Part shown: piece after piece, positions 1-12,100 of the stretch
Layout of the letters: every line of letters starts with the position of its first letter
How positions within the stretch are numbered: the first letter of the stretch is position 1
Assembly: GCA_037113605.1 (NCBI GenBank)
Contig: CM073735.1
Location: 13,686,001-13,750,000, forward strand
Direction: 5' to 3'
From: Calophaca sinica
Lineage: Eukaryota; Streptophyta; Magnoliopsida; Fabales; Fabaceae
Length of the DNA: 64,000 nt
Notes under the pieces: model-generated
Told to the model about the DNA's origin: nothing
The model's input: the letters and a program-made list of their open reading frames with translations, nothing else
Database searches by the model: none
Program-made: the position numbers and the translations under genes

Positions 1-520
1 AGAAACTTTGCAAGAATTTGCTGGAACTTCAAGTGAAAAGGAGGATCAGAATTCCCGCTTTGCAAAGCAAAGTATAGCCAGATCAGCATAAAGTACAATA
101 CTATAATGAAAACATAATTGATACACACAAAGATGGATTGTGTATGGACCTTGGTATAAGAAAATGAGAGATTGCTAAAGAAGCGTTGCTTCAGATTCCC
201 TTACCATGAAAACGGAAAGATGATGAAGTATTGGCATTTTTCTCTATCATTTTCCTGTGGTTAATCAAGACTTAAGGGTCTCCTAATTCTCTCATTATAT
301 TCATGATATCTAAATATGAAATTAAAATAACTCTAGCGGTAACAATAAGGTCCAACAGGGAACACATAAGGTCCAACAGAGACATAAAGTCAAACTTGGT
401 TGAAATTTTTTGATAAACATATCCTCTTTGTGGGGGGAGATTAAAAAAAGTTGTGTAATTAGACTTTGCAATTCTATTATGATGTCGAGTTCGTGTTGTT
501 CCATTAACTTAAAATATAAA
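1..520. other. Unassigned AT-rich DNA
   Basis: I see no gene here. Open frames are short and lack recognisable domains. The stretch could be the eroded edge of a retroelement lying left of the window, but no terminal motif supports that. Confidence 0.4.
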
Positions 521-540
521 TAAGATTACCGTAAATTTAA

Positions 541-889
541 TTTTAGTCCTTGTAAAAAAATTATTTGCTCTTTGTCCCTACAAAATATTTTATTTTGATT
601 TTGGTTCTTTCAACCAAAATGCATAAGAAATTCAGTAGGAAAATAAAGTTTTTCTGTAGATTTTGTTATGAATTTTGGTTGAAATAATGGTTTTTAGTTC
701 TTCAGATCAAAACTCACAAGAAATTTGGAAGGAAAATGAAGTGTTTATGCGGATTTTACTATGAATTTTGGTTAGAATGACCAAAATCAAAATAAAATAT
801 TTTGCAGTGATAAAAAACAAACAAAATCTTTTACAGGGACTAAAATCAAAACACTCTATATTTGCAGGGACTAAAAACATATTTAAGCC
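541..889. mobile_element. Inverted-repeat MITE, left end eroded
   Basis: The arms 541-638 and about 745-853 are imperfect inverted copies of each other, both built around the phrase TTTTAGTCC..TGTAA and AAAATATTTTATTTTGATTTT. The right end reads ...GGGACTAAAAACATATTTAAGCC and looks intact. The matching left terminus (GGCTTAAATATG) is missing or mutated, so no target duplication can be confirmed. The small ORF at 768-983 lies in the right arm and is not a gene. Confidence 0.6.
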
Positions 890-998
890 ATTATTTTATA
901 TACCCTTAATACTTCAACATCAAACTATTGATTCATGCAGTTTTGGTTTAGACATTAAATTCTATATTTGTATCTCATTATAAAAAAAAGATTCGATT

Positions 999-1271
999 TG
1001 TTATAAATATGTTGATTTGATGGATGACTATATCAATTTCTTATCTCATTATATCTTTACCATATCCCTTAATTTGGTCTATAACTAGTAGCCCATTCTC
1101 TATAAATAGGGCTAATAGGTTTGTCCTTGTACACACTTGATCAGATTATCAATACAAAGATTATAGCTAGTTCCTGAAGAACTAGCCTTTAAATTCTGGT
1201 TCCTAAAGAACCGGTCTTTGAGTCTATATTTCTATTGTCTTATCTCTCTACTTTCTTTTGTATTTACAACA
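999..1271 (+). repeat. Left LTR of the decayed copia element
   Basis: This is a 273-bp repeat starting TGTTATAAATATG and ending TTTACAACA. It recurs at 6335-6609 with few differences. CTATAAATAGG near 1100 is a plausible TATA box. The LTR contains a perfect 8-bp hairpin, GCTAGTTC-CTGAA-GAACTAGC, at 1166-1186, and a second one built on GGTTC/GAACC. Directly after it comes TGTTATCAGCACGA, the start of the primer-binding site. Confidence 0.85.
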
Positions 1272-2548
1272 TGTTATCAGCACGAGACTCTACCATACGA
1301 GTGATTGCTTGAAGAGGTTTTATTGAAAGAACTTGTTTTCTTTCTCACACTCTTTGGAAGATCATGTTTTTCTAATATTTTTGTTTTTCATGTTATTTAG
1401 GTTTTTCATGGAAATTTTATTCTCATATTGTCTAAGTATATGATTATCATATTGTGTATAAGAATCTTGATAGAATTCTAGAAGAATTTCATATTCAAGC
1501 ATTCCTATAGGATTGCACAAAACTATAAGTTTTGCTACGTCATCATTATATGAAAATTTGTGGAATAGTTTTTGAAAAACTAGACTTTTAGACCATGAAT
1601 GAAATTTTGTATTGGATACAAAAGTTCCTGAAGAACTTTATAGCACGAGATTGGTTCATGAAGAACTTTAAATTTTTTTAGTGCTACGAGAAGTTCCTGA
1701 AGAACCTTACAATTTTTATCACTACATATAGTTCTGAAGAACCTCATAATTTTTAGTCTTTGCGTATAGTTCCTGAAGAACAACACGATTATTTTAGCGC
1801 TACATAAGTTCCAGAAGAACTAGATTTGATCCTAATACAGTTTGAAACAAAAGAAAAGTGAAAAAAAATTATTGATTGTATCTTTCCAAGATAGTTCCTC
1901 AAGAACTAACATTTGAATCTCGTTGCCTATTTTCATATTAAATATGAGATCTTTACATGTTAATTCCCGAAGAATTAACCTTTGAATCATAGTTCCTAAA
2001 AAATAGTCGTTAAATTCTAGTTTTTGAAAAACTAGTCTAACCATTTGCAAAAACATGTGTTCTTTGCAAAATATATTATCATTGATTTGTTTACTTTTTT
2101 TCATATAAATTTGGATCTTTGTGTATGTGATATATTGTAATTCTTGTTATTATGATTCATATATTTTTAGAATCCTTATCCTTGTTTTATATAAAGATGT
2201 GATCTTTAATTATATTTTGGAAATTTTGTTGCTATATAAAGATACTAATTTTCTGATATAATATTTTAATTAATTGTTCAAAATTTGTTGCTATAAAAAT
2301 ATGACATTTAATATGGTAATTATGCATTTTAAATTTCAAATTCATATTTTTAAATTTATGTTAGTTTTCAAATTTGATTATGAAAATTATGTTTGTTCTT
2401 ACAAATAATATGTATTTTGTTATATCTATTTTTTATTTAAAAAAATGGAGAAATTTTTTTATTAGTTAATTCATAAAATGAAATGTTGAATTGTTTGCTT
2501 GAAATTCATAAAGACACGGGTATAAGTGCAAGAAATCTTACGTTCTTA
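1272..2548 (+). repeat. Hairpin-rich copia leader, first copy
   Basis: This 1.28-kb AT-rich non-coding leader follows the primer-binding site. Between about 1570 and 2040 it carries around ten small inverted repeats. Their loops are variants of CTGAA, while the stems differ: AAAGTTC/GAACTTT, AGTTC/GAACT, and GTTAATTC/GAATTAAC at 1959-1979. The whole segment recurs after the second LTR (6610-7896). It has no credible coding potential. Confidence 0.75.
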
Positions 2549-2774
2549 GAAGAAACGACGAAATAACTTTTCTCAACACCAAATGAAAGCTGAAGAATAC
2601 ATTCAGGTGTAGTATCTACCAAGTAGTGTTCACATCAATTGCTACCAAGCACGATCAAGTCTTCAATGGTGTAGCAATTTTTATGTATGCTTCTTTTTAA
2701 GGTAAGAATTTATGTATACATATCTTTTTACGCTAAGATTAAAAAGACGCTATTCTTCAATGTTTGCAAGATTT

Positions 2775-3118
2775 GCCTCACAATTGGTCTTGAAGTACCA
2801 AAATAAATGAATAGCCAAACACTCTTATCTTTTATTGGTCCCGAAGTACCAATACATGATTTCAAGTAATTTAAAATATAGATTGATCGTAAATTGGTCC
2901 TGAAGTACCAATACAAAATTTTAAGTGATTGTGAAATTGGTCTCGAAGTACCAATATAAGATTCCAAGTAAATGTGAAATTGGTCTTGAAGTACCGATAC
3001 AAAATTTCAAGTAATTGTGAAATTGGTCTCGAAGGACCAATATTGGATCCACGCATAGCTGTTAAAAACGATCAATGCACAAATTAGAGTCTCTTTTTGG
3101 TCTTGAAGTACCAATATT
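2775..3118 (+). repeat. Second hairpin array (TTGGT..GAAGTACCAA units)
   Basis: Seven degenerate copies, spaced about 45-65 bp apart, carry the inverted repeat ATTGGT-xxxGAAGT-ACCAAT. Loop bases vary (CCC, CCT, CTT, CTC), and one copy has a longer stem, ATTGGTC/GACCAAT. The array sits directly upstream of the protease remnant, where gag would be expected. The same word, GGTCCTGAAGTACC, occurs as coding sequence in the pol of this element (near 5690). Confidence 0.75.
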
Positions 3119-3291
3119 TAGTAGACAGTGGCAAAACCTACACAATTATTTGTATTAAGAAATATTTTATGCAATTAACATTAGCTGAAATTAATGTTGA
3201 TATTGTATCTAGTATTGCAAATATGATCGAAGGCTCCAGAAGAGCATGTGATATATCCTCAAATAGAACAAAATTATCTCTATTGTTTTAA
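3097..3291 (+). pseudogene. Copia protease remnant
   Basis: A 64-codon open stretch keeps the aspartic protease signature LVDSGKTYTII (catalytic D-S-G) and the downstream signature NMIEGSRRA, corresponding to the IEGSGRA motif of copia proteases. It lies between the hairpin array and the pre-integrase remnant, as expected for copia order. It is isolated from any gag frame and ends in stops, so it is a fossil. Confidence 0.7.
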
Positions 3292-3359
3292 AAGTTCATA
3301 TTAAAGAAATTTTAAGATTTCCCGTTGGATTATATTTTATAAAAGTAAGCATGACAGAG

Positions 3360-3627
3360 TTAAATTATATGCACCAGAAGTGGTCAGATCTTACAACTTT
3401 TTATGCTTTGACGTAATCGTCTTAGTCATCCCAGTTCAACTATGATGCGATGTATTATTGAAAATACACATGGATACTTATTAAAGGATCATAGAATCAT
3501 TTTACCTGATGATTATTTTTGTCATTCTCATGCTAAAGATAGTTACTCTTTTCTTTTAATGCTCAGATATGATTGGTTTGCAAGTTATTATTATTTTTTG
3601 GGTGATATATATTATCTTATGTACTAA
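3360..3627 (+). pseudogene. Pre-integrase remnant of copia pol
   Basis: The frame at 3442-3627 begins MMRCIIENTHGYLLKD, which closely matches MMRKIIENSCGHPLKS in the better preserved copia element at 35.4 kb. It continues with LPDDYFCHSHAK, a degraded form of the Cys-rich segment. Upstream, the WHDRLGHPG region is frame-shifted but recognisable. The integrase core itself is deleted or unrecognisable. Confidence 0.65.
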
Positions 3628-4235
3628 TCCTTTGAAAGAAAATATTTTAATTATTATGTAAAAATAATTAATTGAGAAACAAAAGGCGTCGCTATTTTGC
3701 TACACTATCATATAAGATATATACGAGTAAAATTTTTAAGGTATTGCAAAACAAATCTTTTGAAGCTAATTTTAATTATCACTTGAAAATTTAGTGTCAC
3801 TTACTGTTGTTAATTAAATTATTTGATTATTTTTTAACTAGTAGTTATAATAATATATATTATTTAAATATATACAAGAGCTGAAACATTTGAATATATT
3901 GTGTTTGAAAGCATGGTGTGAGTGCAAAATATTAGTTTATTTATTCTGATATTTTTAAATGTCAATTATATGTTATATAATTGGATACATATGATGATAA
4001 CATGCATTGATTAATAAATTTACAATTATATATTATACAATTCATAATTTATTGGATGGTTATATGGCTCGGCAATTTTGAATTGTGCATTGTTTCATGT
4101 ATATTTAGATATTGTGATATCTTGACATATATTTTATTATTATATATTTGATGAATCGGTTTTCCTCATCAGGGGAAGAAAAAGTTAAAGAATAAAAACA
4201 CAAGAAGTTTGTTGTAAGACATAAACATTATCCAT

Positions 4236-5310
4236 GTTTGATATACGCACAAATCAATGTGAACTTGAAGTTCAAAGAATAAGTCATTTGCAAAATGTTG
4301 CAAACCAATTACTAGATATCTTTACAAACATCCAAAAAGTCTCTAAATCACTTGTGTTAGTTGCAAATATTATCGCATAATTAATTGTCCCTGCAAGACA
4401 ACTAGCGAGTATGGCAACCCATGAATCTAAAGTACGCTAGAAGCGTTGTAGACTTATTGGTGCAAAGGATATTATTCCTAAAAGGAGGAATTAAAAGTGA
4501 TGATCCAGAAGATCATTGACACTCTAGAAGAGGTCAAAAACAATATGAATCAACAACTCCATATTTCCAGTTAAGTAACCCCGTAAGTGGTTAGTGCAGA
4601 GCAAATTACGAGATCTCATTAAACCCTGGAAATATGGGGGGAAGATGTGAAGTTGTTGATATGTTTTTGCTTATGCAATAGCAATTGATTATAAAATTAT
4701 TAATCACGATGAGCATGAAGCTCGAATCATATAGAAATGTCGACATTAAATTGATTGGCCAAAGTGAATTAAAATAATGCAAGCCGAGCAAGACTTATTT
4801 GCCAAACATAAAGCATTTGGACCAGTAGTCCAGACACCTGAAGTTGTCAACCTTTGTTATGCGTGCAATTACTTATAGATTTTGTATTAGTTTGGCAGTC
4901 TTTGAAGGACTTGACATACATCAAATGGGTGTAGTGACAGCTTGCTTATATGGGTCATTGGATAATGACAGATATATGAAAATCCCTGAAGGATTTAAGA
5001 TGCCTGAAGCATACCCCTGAAAAATTCAAAATGCATGAAGCATATACTTGAAGGATTTAAGATGCCTGAAGCATACTTCTGAAAATTCAAAATACATGAA
5101 GCATATCCCTGAAGGATTGAAGATAGCTAAAGCATAATCCTAAAGAATTATAAATATACATGAAGCATAACCATGAAGGATCTAAAGCATCTGAAATGTT
5201 TTGACTGATGTAATCAGTTTAATTTGGAAATATAAGGACTTTGAACCTATAGTTCGAGATTCAAAAGATGTTTTTAATGGACCTGAAGTCTGAACTCTCA
5301 TGACACGAAT
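4236..5310 (+). pseudogene. Integrase-RT linker and RT remnants
   Basis: Around 4250-4380 the translation reads CELEVQRISHLQNVANQL, matching CELEI.KIIHLQSLANQL of the copia at 34.4 kb. Around 4815 GPVVQTPE marks the start of RT. At 4975-5190 the coding phrase for PEGFKMPEAY is repeated several times in tandem and degenerately, all copies sharing CCTGAAG. Stops and frameshifts are frequent. Confidence 0.65.
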
Positions 5311-5631
5311 ATGTGTTATTACAGCTTATGGTTAACTAGAGAGTGGTCTCTATATTGAAAATCTCGGAAGGATTAAAACTATTGAAATCATCTATTTGGA
5401 TTTACATATACTGATAGTTTATATTCTCTTATTTATCATATTAAACATTTCATATTGGTAAGAAATGTTTGAGTTACATACATGATGCAATTATGGGTAA
5501 ATTTGTTTATTTCTTTTTTCTCACATTATTCAATATGATTGATATGAATTTTGATTATTAATATTCTAGAAATTACTTGAGTTTGTTCCAAACTATAGAT
5601 GGTATAAATAAATATCTTCAAATAAAATGTT

Positions 5632-6225
5632 TTGAAAGATAAGATGTTGTCTCAGCCTACAGCTCGAGCATTTGCAACAAAGAACTTTGGTCCTGAAGTA
5701 CCATATCATGCTGTTATTGAAATACTTTTTTATGTTGCAAATAGCACAAGATTGTATATAGTTTTTGTAGTGAACTTGTTAGCCAGATTTTGTTCAGCAC
5801 CAACCCGAAGACATTGGAATGAAGTCAAACAAGTTCTTCGTTCTTTCTGATCCTCATAAAGCTCAATCGCAATCAGGTGATGTTTACACATGTGGAGAAA
5901 CAAGTATATCTTAACATTTTGTGAAGCAAACTATCACAACCATCTCCTCAAATCATTCAAAAATATTGACTCTTCATTAAGCAAGTTGTGAATGCATATG
6001 ACTGAGAACCATGACTCAGTATATTAGAGGAGCATGCAAATTGATGAAAGAAGATGACAAGCCAACAACATTTCAAGAAGATAATGCATCATGAAAAGAT
6101 TCGATCAAATGACAACTGAGCAGATTTATTCACAAAAGCATTGTGAACTTCAATTTTCAATAAGCTTGTCGATAAGCAATTTAAAGGACATTCATAAATA
6201 ATGTATTTTCGAGGGGAAGTATGTC
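5632..6225 (+). pseudogene. RT C-terminal and RNase H remnant
   Basis: The 72-codon frame at 5632-5850 contains GPEVPYHAVIEILFYVAN, FVVNLLARF and TRRHWNEVKQVLR, the segment between the copia RT and RNase H. It aligns with residues of the 32.5-33.5 kb RT frame. RNase H fragments follow out of frame (SDPHKAQSQSG near 5850), and a degraded pol tail runs to about 6200, just before the polypurine tract. Confidence 0.75.
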
Positions 6226-6334
6226 ACTATGAATATTGTACTCTTTTTCCTTCGCTAAGTTTTTATCCCACTGGGTTTTTCTTAGCAAGGTTTTAACGAG
6301 GCATGTTCATAGTGTATAGTCATCCAAGGGGAAG

Positions 6335-6609
6335 TGTTATAAATATGTTGATTTGATGGATGACTATATCAATTTCTTATCTCATTATATCTTTACCATA
6401 TCCCTTACTTTGGTCCATAACTAGTAGCCTATTCTCTATAAATAGGGCTATTAGGTTTGTCCTTATACACACTTGATCAGATTATCAATACAAAGATTAT
6501 AGCTAGTTCATGAAGAACTAGCATTTAAATCCTGGTTCCTGAAGAACCGGTCTTTGAGTCTATATTTCTATTGTCGTATCTCTCTACTTTCTTTTGTATT
6601 TACAACACG
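6335..6609 (+). repeat. Right LTR of the decayed copia element
   Basis: This 275-bp repeat is nearly identical to 999-1271, preceded by the purine tract AAGGGGAAG at about 6325-6334. It is followed by CGTTATCAGCACGA, a primer-binding site, rather than by flanking DNA. Confidence 0.85.
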
Positions 6610-7896
6610 TTATCAGCACGAGACTATACCATACGAGTGATTACCTAAAGAGGTTTTATTGAAAGAACTTGTTTTCTTTCTCACACTCTTTGGAAGATCA
6701 TGTTTTTCTAATATTTTTGTTTTTCATGTTATTTAGGTTTTTCATGGAAATTTTATTCTCATATTGTCTAAGTATATAATTATCATATTGTGTATAAGAA
6801 TCTTGATAGAATTCTAGAAGAATTTCATATTCAAGCATCCTTATAGGATTGCACAAAACTATAAGTTTTCTAGGTCATCATTATATGAAAATTTGTGGAA
6901 TAGTTTTTGAAAAACTAGACTTTTAGACCATGAATGAAATTTTGTATTGGATACAAAAGTTCCTGAAGAACTTTATAGCACGAGATTGGTTCATGAAGAA
7001 CTTTAAATTTTTTTAGTGCTACGAGAAGTTCCTGAAGAACCTTACAATTTTTTTATCACTACATATAGTTCCTGAAGAACCTCATAATTTTTTAGTGCTG
7101 CGTATAGTTCCCGAAGAACAACACGATTATTTTAGCGCTACATAAGTTCCAGAAGAACTAAATTTGATCCTAATACAGTTTGAAACAAAAGAAAAGTGAA
7201 AAAAAAATTATTGACTGTATCTTTCCAAGATAGTTCCCGAAGAACTAACATTTGAATCTCGTTGCCTATTTTCATATTAAAGATGAGATCTTTACATGTT
7301 AATTCCCGAACAATTAACCTTTGAATCATAGTTCCTAAAAAATAGTCGTTAAATTCTAGTTCTTGGAAAACTAGTCTAACCATTTGCAAAAACATGTGTT
7401 CTTTGCAAAAGATATTATCATTGATTTGTTTACTTTTTTTCATATAAATTTGGATCTTTGTGTATGTGATATATTGTAATTCTTGTTATTGTGATTCATA
7501 TATTTTTAGAATCCTTATCCTTGTTTTGTATAAAGATGTGATCTTTAATTATATTTTGGAAATTTTGTTGCTATATAAAGATATTAATTTTCTGATATAA
7601 TATTTTAATTAATTGTTCAAAATTTGTTGCTATAAAAATATGACATTTAATATGGTAATTATGCATTTTAAATTTCAAATTCATATTTTTAAATTTATGT
7701 TAGTTTTCAAATTTTGATTATGAAAATTATGCATTTGATCTTGTTCTTACAAATAATATGTATTTTGTTAGTCTATTTTTTATTTAAAAAAATGGAGAAA
7801 TTTTTTTTATTAGTTAATTCATAAAATGAAATGTTGAATTATTTGCTTGAAATTCATAAAGACACGGGTATAAGTGCAAGAAATCTTACGTCCTTA
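6335..7896 (+). repeat. Duplicate LTR plus truncated leader
   Basis: The 1.56 kb starting at the second LTR repeats 999-2548 almost base for base, including all leader hairpins. The similarity stops abruptly after CTTACGTCCTTA. The locus is therefore LTR-body-LTR-partial leader. Unequal recombination between tandem copies, or the surviving stump of a second adjacent element, would explain it. Confidence 0.85.
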
Positions 7897-9109
7897 TATT
7901 TATAACTTCTAAAAATATAATGAATTTATTTTATTTTATTAGATAAACTAATTAGTATGGTAAACTGATTAAATCTATATAATCATTTATAAATAAATTT
8001 TAAATAAAACAAATTCGCATTAAATCCTATGAAATTTAAAATAAAAATCAATGAAATCCATGATATTTAAGAATGAATGAAATCATTTCATATTTTTTTT
8101 TGGTGTCACTCATTTCATATTTCTTTTATATTCCAAACATTTTTTGACTCATTTTAAATTCAAAACATAAGATTTAATTTTCACAGATCAAATTTTATTT
8201 CACTTTTTAATACTCTAAGGAATAAAATTTCTTTTGTCTATACGTGATTACATTATTAAAATAGTGCTTATCTACACTACTAGATAACAACTATCCATTT
8301 AATGGCTTGCATTTGGTTACAATTTTCTTCTGCCCAATTTGTTTATACATTAAACCTCCAACTGGATATCTCATATTTCTTCTTGTTGCAGCTCTTACCC
8401 ATAAAATGAAAAACTAGATATTAGCAAAACTGCCAAAACATCAATCATCGCTTAATGTTCATCTAAATATAAAATAAAATAAAAAAAAGAGTACCCTAGC
8501 AAATTTTTTTTTTTAACTGACTGCCAGTAATATTAATTCTATAAGAATCGCCAAGGGAGTCACCTGTTGTATTACACAAAGATGCTATAGTTTCTGAATT
8601 ACAATATTGATTAAGCAACGAGCATTCCTTCTGTGTTTCTCGGAGCTCCTCCCACTTCAGTTCAAATGGCTGATAACAAGAGCTTGGGATATTTATGAAA
8701 AAAAGCCTGTATCTCAAAAGTTGGGCTCATGGGGTTGGCTTTGTTAGCTACAGTAACATCTGCGGACAAAGTGGAAGCTCTACCAAGCGGCATTCTCTTC
8801 TTCTCTTTCTATTCATGCACCCTTCTTCGTCTTGTTATTGTTCCTAATTGGGTATTCTATCGTTGGTAACCAATAGTTATATTATATATATGGTTGAAAT
8901 GTGTTATTTGGGAAAAAGCAGGGTCTCCTAAGTCATACTCTCATATGTATGTAATTACAATTACAATTACAATTACAATTACAATTACAATTACAATAGG
9001 ATAAGATGAAATAATCCTTAGTGATTCGTTTGCAAATTCAGGTTATTATTGTTTGTTAGTTGTTTTTCATTTGTATTTTTTTCTTCGTTCTAATAATGTC
9101 AATGAATAA
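7897..9109. other. Unassigned DNA with a hexanucleotide repeat
   Basis: This is AT-rich sequence without a recognisable gene. A minus-strand frame at 8496-8717 (73 codons) and an upstream minus-strand frame near 8790 look mildly coding-like but match no family I know. At 8952-8997 there are about eight tandem copies of AATTAC. Confidence 0.4.
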
Positions 9110-12100
9110 CTAGTAAGATACCAGTGCATTCGCACGGGTCACTCTGTTTTCACGCATTTTTAAAATACACATTTTTATAAAATTAATTTTTTTTTATTGT
9201 GACAAACATAATTAGCTGTTTTAGTTTTCAAAAATGCAGAAAAAGTGAGAGTGATTAAGCAGAAAAAATAATTCAACCAAATTCTAACTTATTGTGCTAC
9301 TTAAATCATTGTTTCCTATGAGATCCTTGAAAATCGAGACCGTTGGTTTGAATAAATGAAGATGTATTTCACTCAAATCAAATAATGGACATTGTTTTCT
9401 TACTATATATCAGACTTTGAAATAAATTATTCAAATTTCAAAAGGCAATGACATGTCTAAAAGATTCCATACAATTTACTATTTATCACTATTTTTGCTT
9501 GAAAGTGCAAGTTTGGGACCTCCCACGCAATTTTTTAGGTTGCCTTTGCATTCTGTGTTTGCTTGCGGTAGATCAAGAATTACCTTGAGATTAAGTTATT
9601 CCCCTCACATTTCAAATACTCTATGTTCTGCATAGAGTATTTGAATAAATAAAGAAACAAACGTGGCATGTTCAAATAAAGAAATAATGCAGGAGCACTC
9701 ATGTTAGTAAATCCATTCCCAATTTTTGGGATTTAGTAGTTGTAGAAATAAAAATTCATTCATTATATCTGGTGTGGCATGTTTAAGTATCTAGTAGCCA
9801 CTTTTTCAAAAAATCAAACATTGTGCTTCAAGATCAAGTAGATTTTGGGCCATCACATGTGTACCTGCCATCGGTCCAATTCAGAAAACCTTTTGCACTG
9901 CGAATGAGAAGATTATTCCAAACCCAGCCACGCAAGCAAGATGCTCCTGTTATAAATGAAAAAAAGAATACTCAAGATCCAGCCACAAATTGATAAATAG
10001 CATATCCCAAGAACTAATGTTAGAAATGAACATAAATGTTGAGTATCCTATTAATAACATCAACCATCCCTTTTTAATACAAAAAACATCCTATTTTATA
10101 AGAATGTGCATAAAAAAAGAGAAGAGAACATTCAAGGATTCCAATAAAAAAAATCAAGGACCAGCATTTGTGGTCCATATATCAAACGATAACATTCATC
10201 CAACCATCCTGGAGGATACCTCCTTAAATAATATTGATGCAATCAGTCCATGAAGTCTGTTGTACAAATAGTTAATTACTCACAGAAAAATATAAAATAT
10301 AACTACAACTTTCTTAATCAAAACTATCAAAACCATAATATAAATTTATAGCAGTCAACATTGTTTCTAAAGAGGAGCAAAATATTGAAACGTGAATTTG
10401 ACACATCTATCTCTACTTAACCTATGTTGTTCCACAAAGCTTTTATTAATAAAAAAAAATGCTACCTCTGCTCAAATCCTTAGGCTACTTACTTTTGGCA
10501 AGCAAACCTGGTAAAAAAAAAAAACAGGAAAGGATGCTCAGAAACACGATAAAGGGGGGCACAGCAAAAATCTGAAAAAGTATTTGGAAATATGAAGAAG
10601 CAAAAATATGAAGTTAAGAGAAGAAATATGATTTGAAAATAACAGAAGTTAATGAAAAACGCAGAGGTACACGAGAAACTATGACAATGAACCACCTTAT
10701 AAAGCACCTAAGTTGTTGAAAACACACTAAAATAAAGACAGCAAGCAAATTGTTATCTTCATGAAGATTAGTAACTGGAATTTGCTCTTCCATTAGAGAA
10801 ATTAAGATGATTTTGCATGCATAGCGGACTTTTGTTACTTCACAATTTAACAATCTTGATAGATTGAATTGAAATGAAATGAAATTGAAATGAAATGAGA
10901 TGAAATGAGATGAAGCATTGCAAAAATCAAGAGAGCTAAGTCTTATCCTATATTAGTTTTCTAAATCCAAGCTTATACGATATCAGTACACTAAAGGACC
11001 CTAAAACAAATAACAAATAGAAATCACAGTGAGTAAAAACAAAATGTTAAGACTATGCTAAGGCATCAGTACACTAAAGCATCTTATAGAATGCTCTGGT
11101 TATGTTATGAAGAAGAGGAATGTACTAAGACTATGCATTGACTAATTCAAGTCAAAAGGAAAGACTAAATGAAAGCAGCAGCTCAAGATGCCCTGGTTTT
11201 GGTCATGTCAAAGGAACGTGCCATTTCCTAAAACAGTCAAACTGTATTTTTCAAAAGGGATCACCATGTAACACCATATTATTGTGAGATGAAAACTAAA
11301 AATTGTAATTACATTTTTTATGAGATGAAATCTAACACCTTTTTATCAAACACTTTGTTTCAAACTATATTTTTCAAACCCAATCACCATGTAACACCAT
11401 ATTATGAGATGAAAAGTAATAAATGTAACTCCTTTTCTGATAAACTATGAACCAAGCCCAATCACCATCTAACAAAGTAACAAAGTATGAACCAACACAC
11501 AAAACCGAATTATCAAATCATCATACCTGTACACTCAAGAATATACTTCAACTAAAGAATGCTCATTTTTATTGAAAGATTGTTTTAAACTATAATTTTT
11601 CAAACCCAATCATCATGTAACAACTTTCTGATAAAGTATGAACCAAACCCAAGTGACATCTAACAAAGGAACAGAGTATGAACCAACACACAAAACCAAA
11701 AACTGAAAATCATCATACCTATAAACTCAAAAATATACTTCAACTCAAGAATGTTCATTTTAGTTTTCACCTGCGTTGATAATCCCTTTTTCACCTGCAT
11801 TTGAAAAAAAAAAAGATATAATCAAGACCGAAAAATGCAAGAACACAAACGCGATTTCCAGTCTAGTTGAGAAGAATAAAGGAAGAAGAGAAAGGTAGCG
11901 GGAAGAAGAAAATGAGTACCGAATCATCATCTAACATGAGTTCTCGGAGTAGCAGAAGAAGAGAAAGGTAGAGAAAATTTCGGAGCAGAGGAAATAGGTT
12001 TTTGAGGAGGAAGAGGAGATGGGCTTCTGAAGTTGAAAGAAGAAGAGGAAATGAGGAAAGGCCATACAGAAAACCGACGAGGAAGAGGAAACAGGAAAGA

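Larger units (their letters stand above)
999..6609 (+). mobile_element. Decayed Ty1/copia LTR retrotransposon (+)
   Basis: Two LTRs (999-1271 and 6335-6609) begin TGTTATAA and end TTACAACA. They flank remnants, in order, of protease, pre-integrase, the integrase-RT linker, RT and RNase H, which is the copia order. A polypurine tract (AAGGGGAAG) directly precedes the right LTR. A recognisable gag is missing; its place is taken by hairpin arrays. All reading frames are broken. The 5-bp target duplication cannot be checked at the right side, because leader sequence resumes immediately after the second LTR. Confidence 0.85.
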
